From Billgrantia campisalis (GTDB lineage: Bacteria > Pseudomonadota > Gammaproteobacteria > Pseudomonadales > Halomonadaceae), in NCBI RefSeq assembly GCF_022341425.1, contig NZ_JABFUC010000005.1:124001-188000 (forward strand): DNA of 64,000 nucleotides. Direction: 5' to 3'. Below, one piece after another: positions 8,891 to 16,922 of this stretch. Positions within the stretch are counted from its first letter, which is position 1. Every line of letters begins with the position of its first letter. The position numbers and the translations under genes were made by a program. The notes under the pieces are model-generated. The model did not search any database, had not been told where the DNA came from, and saw only the letters and a program-made list of their open reading frames with translations.

Positions 8891-9820
8891 TCAGTCGCGG
8901 AAGCGCAGGCTGTAGACGTAGGCGGCGACCAGGTGCACCCGCTCCTCGCCGATATAGGCCGCCTGTGCCGGCATATGACCGTTGCGGCCGTTGCGCAGGG
9001 TCTGGCGCACCGAGTCGGCCACGCTCTGCCCCGGCGCCTGATAGAGCCAGATATCGTTGGTCAGATCAGGCGCGCCCAGGGCCTGGTTGCCGGTGCCGTC
9101 CGGCGCGTGGCAGGCGGCGCACACCGAGGCGTAGACCGAGGCGCCCTGCTCGGCGCGCTCCTCCTCGTGGGGCAGGTCCGAAAGCGCCAGCACGTACTGG
9201 GTGACGTTCTCGATGTTGGTTTCGCCGATCTGCTGCCAGGCAGGCATCAAGCCGCTGCGTCCCTGGGCGATGGAGGTGAGGAGTTGCTCGGGCTCCCCGC
9301 CGTAGAGCCAGTCGTCGTTGGTCAGGTCGGGAAAGCCGTAGCCGCCCTGGGCGTTGGTGCCGTGGCACACCGCGCAGTTGTTCTGGTAGAGGCGCTCGCC
9401 GACCTGCATCGCTTCGCCGTCCCGGGCCAGCTCCGGGATCGGAATCTCCTGGTACTGGGCGAAGATCGGGGTGAAGCGCTCCTCGGCGCGAGCCACTTCG
9501 CGTTCCCACTGGCCCTCCTGGGTCCAGCCCAGCAGGCCGGCGAAGTTGCCCAGACCAGGGTAGAGCAGCAGGTAGCCCAGCGAGAACACCACGGTGCCCA
9601 CGTAGAGCTGGAACCACCAGCGCGGCAAGGGGTTGTCGTACTCCTCGATCCCGTCGGCGGCGTGGCCGGTGGTCTCGACGTTGCCCTCGGCATCGGGTCG
9701 CTTGTCGGTCTTGCGGTTGGCGAACAGGATCCAGGTGGCGAAAGCGATGGAGCCCAGCGTGATGACGATGATCCAGGCGCTCCAGAACCCGGAGAGGGAG
9801 TCATCCCAAAGATTGCTCAT
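8891..9820 (-). CDS. ccoP: cbb3-type cytochrome c oxidase subunit III CcoP (diheme)
   Basis: Membrane-anchored diheme cytochrome c that carries electrons to CcoN. The 309-residue protein has two N-terminal hydrophobic segments (about 14-35 and 68-92), as in the two-helix gammaproteobacterial CcoP. Two periplasmic c-type heme motifs follow, CAVCH near residue 149 and CAACH near 233. Distal methionines are available in the GLMPAWQ and GHMPAQ stretches. It overlaps ccoQ by four bases and ends the ccoNOQP operon. Confidence 0.96.
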   Translation of the reverse strand: MSNLWDDSLSGFWSAWIIVITLGSIAFATWILFANRKTDKRPDAEGNVETTGHAADGIEEYDNPLPRWWFQLYVGTVVFSLGYLLLYPGLGNFAGLLGWTQEGQWEREVARAEERFTPIFAQYQEIPIPELARDGEAMQVGERLYQNNCAVCHGTNAQGGYGFPDLTNDDWLYGGEPEQLLTSIAQGRSGLMPAWQQIGETNIENVTQYVLALSDLPHEEERAEQGASVYASVCAACHAPDGTGNQALGAPDLTNDIWLYQAPGQSVADSVRQTLRNGRNGHMPAQAAYIGEERVHLVAAYVYSLRFRD

Positions 9821-10059
9821 GTGTTTTTGTCTCCCTTGCTTGTTCGGGAATCGTCTTGTCCGGATGCCGCCTCGCGCGATTCATTCGACGGCGAGACGCT
9901 CCGGTCACGGTTGGGACGCTCATCATCCTCGTTGAAGATCAGGTGGGCCGCCTCGTCGAAGTCACGCTTGCGCCGCTTCGAGTAGGCCCACCAGGTGATG
10001 CCGATGAAGGCAATGATCAACAGCCCGGTGATGATGCCTCGAAAGGTGCCGGTATCCAT
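9817..10059 (-). CDS. ccoQ: cbb3-type cytochrome oxidase subunit IV CcoQ
   Basis: 80-residue single-helix membrane protein (about residues 9-26, GLLIIAFIGITWWAYS) followed by a basic stop-transfer and the DFDEAAHLIFNEDDE acidic segment seen in CcoQ. It stabilises the assembled oxidase. The ATG at 10059 lies two bases after the ccoO stop. The frame is open further upstream, but that part is a shadow of ccoO. The hydrophilic C-terminal tail, rich in Ser, Asp and Glu, is longer than usual. Confidence 0.9.
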   Translation of the reverse strand: MDTGTFRGIITGLLIIAFIGITWWAYSKRRKRDFDEAAHLIFNEDDERPNRDRSVSPSNESREAASGQDDSRTSKGDKNT

Positions 10060-10061
10060 GA

Positions 10062-10670
10062 TCAGCGCGTGCCCTCGAGCACGGTGCCCAGTTGTTGCAG
10101 GTAGGCGACCAGTGCGGTGATCTCCTGCTGGCCGCGCACCTCGCGGGTGGCGTTCTCGATGTCCTCGTCGGTGTAGGGCACGCCGAGTGCGCGCAGTGCG
10201 CGCATCTTCTTGGGCGTGTCCTCGCCGTCGAGGGTGCGCTCGAACAGCCACGGGTAGGCGGGCATGATCGAGCCGGGCACCACGTCACGCGGGTTGTACA
10301 TGTGGGCACGGTGCCAGTCGTCGCTGTAGCGGCCGCCGACGCGGGCCAGGTCCGGGCCGGTGCGCTTGGAGCCCCACAGGAAGTTGTGCTCGTAGATGAA
10401 CTCGCCGGCCACGCTGTAGTGGCCGTAGCGCTCGGTTTCGGCACGGAACGGACGAATCATCTGTGAGTGGCAGCCGACGCAGCCCTCGCGGCGATAGATG
10501 TCACGCCCCTCCAGCTCCAGGGCGCTGAGCGGGCGCAGGCCGTCCACCGGCTCGGTGGTCTGCTTCTGGAAGAACAGCGGCACGACCTCGGCCAGGCCGC
10601 CGAAACTGATCACCACCAGGATCAGCACGGCGAGCAGGCCCACGTTCTTTTCGACGATCTCGTGTTTCAT
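10062..10670 (-). CDS. ccoO: cbb3-type cytochrome c oxidase subunit II CcoO (monoheme)
   Basis: 202-residue membrane-anchored monoheme cytochrome c. An N-terminal helix (about residues 10-30) anchors it, and the heme motif CVGCHSQ lies at residues 64-70 after the signature [11 protein letters not shown] methionine ligand is likely in [10 protein letters not shown]. It lies between ccoN (22 bases upstream) and ccoQ (two bases downstream). Confidence 0.96.
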   Translation of the reverse strand: MKHEIVEKNVGLLAVLILVVISFGGLAEVVPLFFQKQTTEPVDGLRPLSALELEGRDIYRREGCVGCHSQMIRPFRAETERYGHYSVAGEFIYEHNFLWGSKRTGPDLARVGGRYSDDWHRAHMYNPRDVVPGSIMPAYPWLFERTLDGEDTPKKMRALRALGVPYTDEDIENATREVRGQQEITALVAYLQQLGTVLEGTR

Positions 10671-10692
10671 CGGTATCGGTATCCCCGGTTGC

Positions 10693-12117
10693 TCAGGCGG
10701 TCTGCGGAATCGGCTGACGCGCGGCTTCGCTGCGCTTGATGGTCATGAAGACGTTGTAGGCCATGATCAGCATGCCCACGACCCAGAAGATGCCGCCGAT
10801 CAGGCGCACGATGTAGCCGGGGCCGCTGGCCTCGACCGATTCCATGAAGGTGTACATCAGGGTGCCGTCCGGGTTGATGGCGCGCCACATCAGGCCCTGC
10901 AGGATGCCGTTGACCCACATGGAGGCGATGTAGAGCACGGTGCCGATGGTCGACAGCCAGAAGTGCGCGGCGATCATGCCCACGGAGTACATCTCGGTGC
11001 GGCCGAACAGGCGCGGGATCAGGTGATACATGGAGCCGATGGTGATCATCGCCACCCAGCCCAGGGCGCCGGCGTGAACGTGGCCGATGGTCCAGTCGGT
11101 GTAGTGGGAGAGGGCGTTGACCGTCTTCACCGCCATCATCGGGCCCTCGAAGGTAGACATGCCGTAGAAGGCCAGGGCGACGACCAGAAAGCGCAGGGTC
11201 GGGTCGGTGCGCAGCTTATGCCAGGCGCCGGAGAGGGTCATCATGCCGTTGATCATGCCGCCCCAGGAGGGGGCCAGCAGGATGATCGACATGATCATGC
11301 CCAGCGACTGGGCCCAGTCGGGCAGGGCGGTGTAGTGCAGATGGTGCGGGCCGGCCCACATGTAGATCATGATCAGCGCCCAGAAGTGCACGATCGACAG
11401 GCGATAGGAGTAGATCGGGCGCTCGGCCTGCTTGGGCACGAAGTAGTACATCATCCCCAGGAAGCCGGCGGTCAGGAAGAAGCCCACCGCGTTGTGGCCG
11501 TACCACCACTGGACCATGGCGTCGATGGTGCCGGAGTAGAGCGAGATGGAGTACATGGCGGTGACCGGAATCGCCGCATTGTTGACGATATGCAGGACCG
11601 CCACGGTGAGAATGAAGGCGGCGAAGAACCAGTTGGCCACGTAGATATGCGAGGTCCTGCGCAGCTTGATGGTGCCCAGGAAAACGACCGCATAGCTCAC
11701 CCAGACCACGGCGATCAGGATGTTGATCGGCCACTCCAGCTCGGCGTACTCCTTGGTGGTGGTGTAGCCCAGCGGCAGCGTGATGACCGCCGAGAGGATC
11801 ACCGCCTGCCAGCCCCAGAACGTAAAGGCCGCCAGCTTGTCAGAGAATAGCCGCGTCTGGCAGGTGCGCTGCACGACGTAGTAGGAGGTGGCAAAGAGTG
11901 CCGAGCCGCCGAAGGCGAAGATGACGGCATTGGTGTGCAGCGGTCGCAGACGGCCGAAGCTCGTCCACGGCAGGTTGAGGTTGAGTTGCGGCCAGACCAG
12001 CTGTGCGGCAAGGATGACACCGATGAGCATGCCCACGATGCCCCACACCACTGTCATGATCGCAAACTGCCGAACTACCTTGTAATTGTAGGTCGGGTGC
12101 TCTAATGCTGTGCTCAT
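10693..12117 (-). CDS. ccoN: cbb3-type cytochrome c oxidase catalytic subunit I CcoN
   Basis: 474-residue heme-copper oxidase subunit with about twelve transmembrane helices, holding heme b and the heme b3-CuB site where O2 is reduced and protons are pumped. Typical cbb3 stretches are visible: [30 protein letters not shown] with a CuB histidine, [15 protein letters not shown] with the HH pair, and [12 protein letters not shown] with distal histidines. First gene of ccoNOQP. An FNR-like dyad lies upstream of the start. Confidence 0.97.
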   Translation of the reverse strand: MSTALEHPTYNYKVVRQFAIMTVVWGIVGMLIGVILAAQLVWPQLNLNLPWTSFGRLRPLHTNAVIFAFGGSALFATSYYVVQRTCQTRLFSDKLAAFTFWGWQAVILSAVITLPLGYTTTKEYAELEWPINILIAVVWVSYAVVFLGTIKLRRTSHIYVANWFFAAFILTVAVLHIVNNAAIPVTAMYSISLYSGTIDAMVQWWYGHNAVGFFLTAGFLGMMYYFVPKQAERPIYSYRLSIVHFWALIMIYMWAGPHHLHYTALPDWAQSLGMIMSIILLAPSWGGMINGMMTLSGAWHKLRTDPTLRFLVVALAFYGMSTFEGPMMAVKTVNALSHYTDWTIGHVHAGALGWVAMITIGSMYHLIPRLFGRTEMYSVGMIAAHFWLSTIGTVLYIASMWVNGILQGLMWRAINPDGTLMYTFMESVEASGPGYIVRLIGGIFWVVGMLIMAYNVFMTIKRSEAARQPIPQTA

Positions 12118-12189
12118 GTCAGGTTCCCATCGAACGCGGTATCGAGAACCGGCTGTGGCAGGTTGCCGCAGCCGTCGCTCCCGGAAGAG

Positions 12190-12203
12190 GTGATGCAGGT
12201 CAA
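12190..12203 (-). promoter_or_regulatory. FNR/Anr-type box upstream of ccoN
   Basis: The + strand reads GTGATGCAGGTCAA, matching TGAT-N4-(A/G)TCAA of the FNR consensus with a mismatch at the first base. It is about 73 bases upstream of the ccoN start. No strong -10 is visible at class II spacing, so the exact promoter is unresolved. Regulation of ccoN by Anr/FNR is well established in related bacteria. Confidence 0.6.
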
Positions 12204-12281
12204 AACACCCCGGATTCTAGCGCAGCCGCGTGACAGACTGAAACATGGCCATTGGTGAAAACTCACACTGGAGTTTGACGG

Positions 12282-13009
12282 GTGTCGAATTTTGCACGAC
12301 TTAAGCGGGTGGCGATTGCTCCGGCACGGGTGATCGAATCGCTGTGTGCCGGCGAGTCGGGCGGCTGGCAAGTGGAGGGGATGGGGCCGCTCGACGTGCA
12401 GGGAAAGGCGACCGTTGGCAGGCTGTTGATTGCCCACGGGGCGGGCGCTGGGCAGGGCTCGGCGTTCATGCAGACGCTGCGCAATACCCTGGCGGAGCGG
12501 GGCGTCCAGACCCTGGCCATCGAGTTCGCCTACATGCAGCGCATGCAGCGGGAGGCGCGGCGTCGACCGCCGCCGCGCATCGATCGCCTGGTGGATGAAC
12601 TTGCCGCCTGGTGCGACATTCTGACACACCCCGAGCTGGGCGCACTCTGGCTGGGCGGCAAGTCCATGGGGGGCGCGCCGCCAGCCTGCTGGCGGCGCGC
12701 GACCAGGCGCCGGGCCTGATTCTGTGCGGCTATCCCTTCCACCCGCCGGGCAAACCCGACACCCTGCGCCTGGCGCACTGGCCACTGCTCGCCTGTCCGA
12801 CGCTGGTGGTGCAGGGCAGCCGCGACCCCTTCGGCGCACGTGACGAGATCGCGGGCTATGCGTTGCCCGACTCGGTGGCCGTGCACCTGCTCGAGGACGG
12901 CGATCACGACTGGAAGCCGCGGCGCGCGTCGGGTCATACCCAGCAGGGGCATATCGAGGCGGCGGCCACGGCGATCGCGGCATTCATGGACGAGTGCGAA
13001 AGGCGTTGA
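12282..13009 (+). pseudogene. Alpha/beta hydrolase (KANL3/Tex30-like) interrupted by a frameshift
   Basis: Two overlapping reading frames together make one alpha/beta-hydrolase of about 240 residues. The first (from the GTG at 12282, GGAG nine bases before) has LLIAHGAGAGQGS as oxyanion region and the nucleophile elbow GGKSMGG. The second continues directly with AASLLAARDQAPGLILCGYPFHPPGKP and holds the acid region GSRDPFG and the histidine region DGDHDW. The switch falls at the run of six G at 12668-12673; one more G would restore a single frame. A true inactivating mutation and a base-calling slip in a homopolymer cannot be told apart here. The intact family acts on small or lipid-like substrates that are not defined. 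Confidence 0.75.
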
Positions 13010-13033
13010 CAACCGGCGCCGGCCCTGTAGAAT
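13006..13033 (+). promoter_or_regulatory. Strong sigma-70 promoter of the tRNA cluster
   Basis: A perfect TTGACA (13006-13011), a 16-base spacer and TAGAAT (13028-13033), followed by a GC-rich discriminator (GCAGCGCC) of the type linked to stringent control. Predicted start near 13040, about 12 bases before the first tRNA. The -35 overlaps the hydrolase stop codon. Confidence 0.85.
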
Positions 13034-13051
13034 GCAGCGCCACGTGACCGG

Positions 13052-13127
13052 GGGTGGTTAGCTCAGCTGGGAGAGCACCAGCCTTACAAGCTGGGGGTCA
13101 CAGGTTCGAACCCTGTACCACCCACCA
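13052..13127 (+). tRNA. tRNA-Val (anticodon TAC)
   Basis: 76 bases including an encoded CCA. The acceptor stem GGGTGGT pairs with ACCACCC, the anticodon loop is CTTACAA, and the T-loop is GGTTCGAACCC. First gene of the cluster, directly after the strong promoter. Confidence 0.96.
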
Positions 13128-13167
13128 TCGCCGTCAGGCGATACCGATCATGTAGGAAGCACGCAGC

Positions 13168-13244
13168 GGACCGGTAGTTCAGTTGGTTAGAATGCCGGCC
13201 TGTCACGCCGGAGGTCGCGGGTTCGAGTCCCGTCCGGTCCGCCA
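13168..13244 (+). tRNA. tRNA-Asp (anticodon GTC), copy 1
   Basis: 77 bases with encoded CCA. The acceptor stem GGACCGG pairs with CCGGTCC, and the anticodon stem-loop is GCCGGCCTGTCACGCCGG with GTC. Identical in sequence to the other two tRNA-Asp genes in this cluster. Confidence 0.97.
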
Positions 13245-13272
13245 CATGTTTCCGTTGCCGCAGCTATCTTGC

Positions 13273-13349
13273 GGACCGGTAGTTCAGTTGGTTAGAATGC
13301 CGGCCTGTCACGCCGGAGGTCGCGGGTTCGAGTCCCGTCCGGTCCGCCA
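13273..13349 (+). tRNA. tRNA-Asp (anticodon GTC), copy 2
   Basis: Exact repeat of the first tRNA-Asp, 28 bases after it, with encoded CCA. The spacer is unrelated to the spacers around the other copies. Confidence 0.97.
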
Positions 13350-13410
13350 CGATGGCCTGGCAATGCGGTAAGCAGTACGAAAAGGCAGTACGAAAAAATT
13401 GCGTTCACGT

Positions 13411-13487
13411 GGGTGATTAGCTCAGTTGGTTAGAGCACCAGCCTCACATGCTGGGGGTCACTGGTTCGAATCCGGTATCACCCACCA
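13411..13487 (+). tRNA. tRNA-Val (anticodon CAC)
   Basis: 77 bases with encoded CCA. The acceptor stem GGGTGAT pairs with ATCACCC, and the anticodon loop CTCACAT gives CAC, reading GUG. A different isoacceptor from the first tRNA-Val. Only three bases separate its CCA from the next tRNA. Confidence 0.95.
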
Positions 13488-13490
13488 CGC

Positions 13491-13567
13491 GGACCGGTAG
13501 TTCAGTTGGTTAGAATGCCGGCCTGTCACGCCGGAGGTCGCGGGTTCGAGTCCCGTCCGGTCCGCCA
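13491..13567 (+). tRNA. tRNA-Asp (anticodon GTC), copy 3
   Basis: Third identical tRNA-Asp, beginning three bases after the CCA of tRNA-Val(CAC). It ends 13 bases before the cluster terminator. Confidence 0.97.
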
Positions 13568-13580
13568 TCGCAAGAATTCC

Positions 13581-13608
13581 GACCCCGAGCCCACGGCTCG
13601 GGGTCTTT
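13581..13608 (+). terminator. Intrinsic terminator of the tRNA cluster
   Basis: An 11-base-pair GACCCCGAGCC stem with a CAC loop, followed by TTT. It closes the Val-Asp-Asp-Val-Asp transcript. Confidence 0.85.
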
Positions 13609-13828
13609 CGTATGCCGCCTCCTATTTTGCGCCAGCGCCGAGCGCTTGGCGGCTTCCTCCTCCTGCTCTTTCTCCTCCCGGCTTTCGCCTGGGCGCTTTT
13701 CCTGGCCTGCGCTTCCGCGGGGTGCTATGGGATATGCTGCGTGCATTCCCTTTGCGCATCGTGCCCGACTGTCATACAGTTGTTTGAATTTAGTCTGTCC
13801 GACACCGTGACGTGAGGAGGTATCCGGC

Positions 13829-15838
13829 GTGCGCTACCCGCATCTGTTCCAACCGCTCGAGGTAGGCCATCTGACGCTGCCCAATCGGGTGCTGATGGGT
13901 TCCATGCACACCAATCTGGAGGAGGCCCCGGAGGGTTTCAAGCGACTCGCCGCCTTCTATGCCGAGCGGACCCGGGAGGGGGTGGGGCTGATCGTCACCG
14001 GTGGCATCGCCCCCAACCCCGAGGGCGCGGTCTTCGACGGCGCCGCGACGCTGATGCGCCCCGACCAGGTGGCCGACCATCGCTCGGTGGTCGAGGCGGT
14101 ACACGCCGAGGGCGGGCATCTCTGCCTGCAGATCCTGCATGCCGGGCGCTACGCGTACTCGCCGGCGCTGGTGGCGCCCTCGGCGATCCAGGCCCCCATC
14201 AACCCCTTCAGCCCCCGTGAGCTGACCGCCGAGGAGGTCGAGCAGCAGATCGACGACTATGTGCGCTGCGCGACGCTGGCCCGGGAGGCGGGTTATGACG
14301 GCGTCGAGGTGATGGGCTCGGAAGGCTATCTCATCAATCAGTTCCTGTGCCTGCGCACCAACCGGCGCGAAGACGCCTGGGGTGGGGCCTTCGAGAACCG
14401 CATGCGCTTTGCCGTCGAGATCGTCTCGCGCATCCGCGCGGCGGTGGGCGAGGACTTCCTGATCATCTTCCGTCTCTCGATGATCGACCTGGTGGAGGAT
14501 GGCAGCACCTGGGAGGAGGTGGTGACCCTGGGGCGCGCCATCGAGGCCGCCGGCGCCAGCCTGATCAACACCGGCATCGGCTGGCACGAGGCGCGTGTTC
14601 CCACCATCGTCACCAGCGTGCCGCGGGCGGCCTTCACCGAGGTAACGCGGCGCATGAAGGCGGAGCTGTCGGTTCCGCTGATTACCACCAACCGCATCAA
14701 CATGCCCGCGGTGGCGGAAAGGGTGCTGGCCGAGGGGCATGCCGACATGGTCTCCATGGCACGCCCCTTCCTCGCCGACCCCGCCTGGGTGAGCAAGGCG
14801 GCTGAAGGGCGTGACGAGGAGATCAACACCTGCATCGCCTGCAACCAGGCGTGCCTGGACCATACCTTCCAGGGCAAGCTGACTTCCTGCCTGGTCAACC
14901 CCCTGGCCTGCCATGAAACCGAGCTTGTCATCGAGCCGGCCGAGACGCCCCGGGAGGTGGCCGTGGTGGGCGGCGGGCCGGCCGGTCTGGCAGCGGCGGT
15001 CACGGCGGCACGTCGCGGCCATCGGGTGACCCTCTTCGAGCGCACCGCGGAGCTCGGCGGCCAGTTCAACCTGGCGCGCCAGATTCCCGGCAAGGAGGAG
15101 TTCGACGAGACGCTGCGCTACTTCCGGGTGATGCTCGACAAGCACCGTGTCTCGGTGCGCCTCAACGTCGAGGCCGATGTCCACCGGCTCAAGGACTTCG
15201 ACGCGGTGGTGCTGGCCAGCGGGGTTCGCCCCCGGCCGCTGGCGCTGCCCGGCAGCGACCACCCCAAGGTGATGAGCTATCCGATGGCCATCCGGCATCC
15301 CGAGCGCGTCGGCCGCCGCGTGGCGATCATCGGCGCCGGCGGCATCGGCTTCGACGTGGCCGAGCTGCTCACCCATGTGGGGCACCCGGCGCTGGACCCG
15401 CAGGCCTGGTGCGCCGAGTGGGGCGTGGATCTGAGCGTCGCCGAGCGGGGTGGCGTCACCGAGCCCCAGCGGCCGGCCACGCCGCGCCAGGTCACCCTGC
15501 TGCAGCGCAAGCGCTCCAAGCCCGGCAAGGGGCTCGGCAAGACCACCGGCTGGGTGCACCGCGCCTCGCTCAAGCACCGTGGGGTCGAGGCGCTGGCCGG
15601 CTGCGAGTATGTCGGCATCGACGACGAGGGCCTGCATATCCGCCTCGACGGCGAGCCGAGGCTGCTGGAGGTGGACAGCGTGGTGGTCTGTGCCGGCCAG
15701 GAGCCGGTGCGCGAGCTGCTCGAGCCGCTGCGCACGGCCGGCGTGTCGGTGCACCTGATCGGCGGCGCCGATGAGGCTGCCGAGCTGGACGCCAAGCGTG
15801 CCATCGAGCAGGGTACCCGGGTGGCAGCTGCGCTTTGA
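13829..15838 (+). CDS. fadH: NADPH-dependent 2,4-dienoyl-CoA reductase FadH
   Basis: Cytosolic iron-sulfur flavoenzyme that reduces 2,4-dienoyl-CoA so that polyunsaturated fatty acids can enter beta-oxidation. The 669-residue length equals the family norm. The N-terminal half is an old-yellow-enzyme FMN barrel (NRVLMGSMHT, GRYAYSP, GSEGYLINQFL). CIACNQACLD near residue 335 begins the [4Fe-4S] ligands. The C-terminal half has two dinucleotide folds, VVGGGPAGLAAA (about 380) and IIGAGGIGFDVA (about 500). The GTG start is chosen because the protein then begins MRYPHLFQPL like known FadH, and AGGAGG precedes it. It runs convergent with the response regulator, seven bases away. Confidence 0.96.
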   Translation: MRYPHLFQPLEVGHLTLPNRVLMGSMHTNLEEAPEGFKRLAAFYAERTREGVGLIVTGGIAPNPEGAVFDGAATLMRPDQVADHRSVVEAVHAEGGHLCLQILHAGRYAYSPALVAPSAIQAPINPFSPRELTAEEVEQQIDDYVRCATLAREAGYDGVEVMGSEGYLINQFLCLRTNRREDAWGGAFENRMRFAVEIVSRIRAAVGEDFLIIFRLSMIDLVEDGSTWEEVVTLGRAIEAAGASLINTGIGWHEARVPTIVTSVPRAAFTEVTRRMKAELSVPLITTNRINMPAVAERVLAEGHADMVSMARPFLADPAWVSKAAEGRDEEINTCIACNQACLDHTFQGKLTSCLVNPLACHETELVIEPAETPREVAVVGGGPAGLAAAVTAARRGHRVTLFERTAELGGQFNLARQIPGKEEFDETLRYFRVMLDKHRVSVRLNVEADVHRLKDFDAVVLASGVRPRPLALPGSDHPKVMSYPMAIRHPERVGRRVAIIGAGGIGFDVAELLTHVGHPALDPQAWCAEWGVDLSVAERGGVTEPQRPATPRQVTLLQRKRSKPGKGLGKTTGWVHRASLKHRGVEALAGCEYVGIDDEGLHIRLDGEPRLLEVDSVVVCAGQEPVRELLEPLRTAGVSVHLIGGADEAAELDAKRAIEQGTRVAAAL

Positions 15839-15845
15839 GTCCGGC

Positions 15846-16922
15846 TCAGTCCAAGGCCACCGACATCGACCCCGACAGCACCAGGGCGATGAGTTCGGCC
15901 TGGCGGTGGGTGTCGGTCTTCTGGAAGAGGTTGCGCAGGTGAAAGGCGATGGTGGTGGTCGACACCGACATCTGCTCGGCGATCTCGTCGCTGCGCAGCC
16001 CCTCCGCCAGGGCCAGGGCGATGCGCGCCTCGGTGGGGGTCAGGCCGAACAGGCTGGCGAGCACCGTCTGGGGGACGCGAGCCCGCTTGTCGGGGTCGGC
16101 AAGCAGGATGACCGCGGCCGGCTCCCGGGCAAGGCCGCCGGCATTGCCCAGCGAGCAGGCCAGTACCAGCAGGGCGCGCTGCTTTCCCGGTCGCGCCAGG
16201 CGCAGGCAGTTCACGGCCTCCCGGCCGGCGGCGCTGGCCGTCAGCGTGGCGCGTAGCGTCCGGCGCAGGGCCTGGCTGTCGGCGCCGCTGGCGATCGACA
16301 GCCCATGGGTTACCTCGAGCCCCTCGGTGTCGCTGGCCAGCTGGCGAGCGGCACGGTTGGCGTACAGCAGCTGACCGTCCGGGCCCAGCAGCACCATGCC
16401 GGGAGCGACCAGGTCCAGGGCGCGAGTGGCGGCGGAAAACGCCTGACTGCTGGCTTCCTGGCGCAGGTCGGTCATGGCCTGGCGGAGCTCGTCGATCTCT
16501 CGCGAGGCCTTGTGGCGCATGCGCCGTACCTGGCGCAGGCGCGCTTCCAGGGTGGCCAGCATCAGATCGAAATCGATGGGCTTGACCAGATAGTCGTCGG
16601 CGCCCAGCCGCTTGCCGTCGATGATGTCGCGGGTGTCGGAGAGCGCGGTCAGGAACACGAAGGGCATGTCGGCCAGGTCGGGGCGGGTGTCGCGAATCTC
16701 GCGCAGTACCTCATAGCCGTTACGCCCCGGCATGTTGATGTCGCACAGGATCAGGTCCGGCGCCACGGCATGGATCTGGGCCACGGCTTCCTCGCCGTCG
16801 ACGGCTTCGATCACCGCGTAGCCTGCTTCATGCAGCTCGTCGCGGATATCGCCGCGCAGCTCCGCGTGATCTTCGGCGAGCAGGATCAGCGGCGTGGCAA
16901 CTTCCTGCGTCGAGTCGTTCAT
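15846..16922 (-). CDS. Response regulator: receiver, PAS-like and LuxR-type HTH domains
   Basis: 358-residue cytoplasmic regulator. Residues 12-125 are a receiver domain with the acidic pair E17/D18, phosphoacceptor D61 (CDINMPGRNGYE), T92 and K114. A coiled-coil-like linker and a PAS-like segment follow (LVAPGMVLLGPDGQLLYANRAA, about 170-190). The C-terminus is a LuxR-type helix-turn-helix (LTPTEARIALALAEGLRSDE...). The PAS-like insert between receiver and HTH is unusual for the NarL type and suggests a second input. It overlaps the histidine kinase by four bases, so the pair is co-translated. Target genes are unknown; the flanking molybdopterin-fold protein is part of the same operon. Confidence 0.88.
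   Translation of the reverse strand: MNDSTQEVATPLILLAEDHAELRGDIRDELHEAGYAVIEAVDGEEAVAQIHAVAPDLILCDINMPGRNGYEVLREIRDTRPDLADMPFVFLTALSDTRDIIDGKRLGADDYLVKPIDFDLMLATLEARLRQVRRMRHKASREIDELRQAMTDLRQEASSQAFSAATRALDLVAPGMVLLGPDGQLLYANRAARQLASDTEGLEVTHGLSIASGADSQALRRTLRATLTASAAGREAVNCLRLARPGKQRALLVLACSLGNAGGLAREPAAVILLADPDKRARVPQTVLASLFGLTPTEARIALALAEGLRSDEIAEQMSVSTTTIAFHLRNLFQKTDTHRQAELIALVLSGSMSVALD

Noticed and set aside
12275..12288. A second FNR-like dyad TTGAC-N4-GTCGA near ccoN
   Set aside because: It has a mismatch in the conserved TCAA half, lies at the start of the hydrolase gene and is about 160 bases from ccoN; the site at 12190 is better.
13168..13567. Regularly repeated 77-base units resembling a CRISPR or direct-repeat array
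   Set aside because: Each unit folds as a complete tRNA-Asp and the spacers are unrelated; no cas gene is present.
13052..13567. Integration site for a mobile element at the tRNA genes
   Set aside because: No integrase, no partial tRNA repeat downstream and no phage-like genes in the window.
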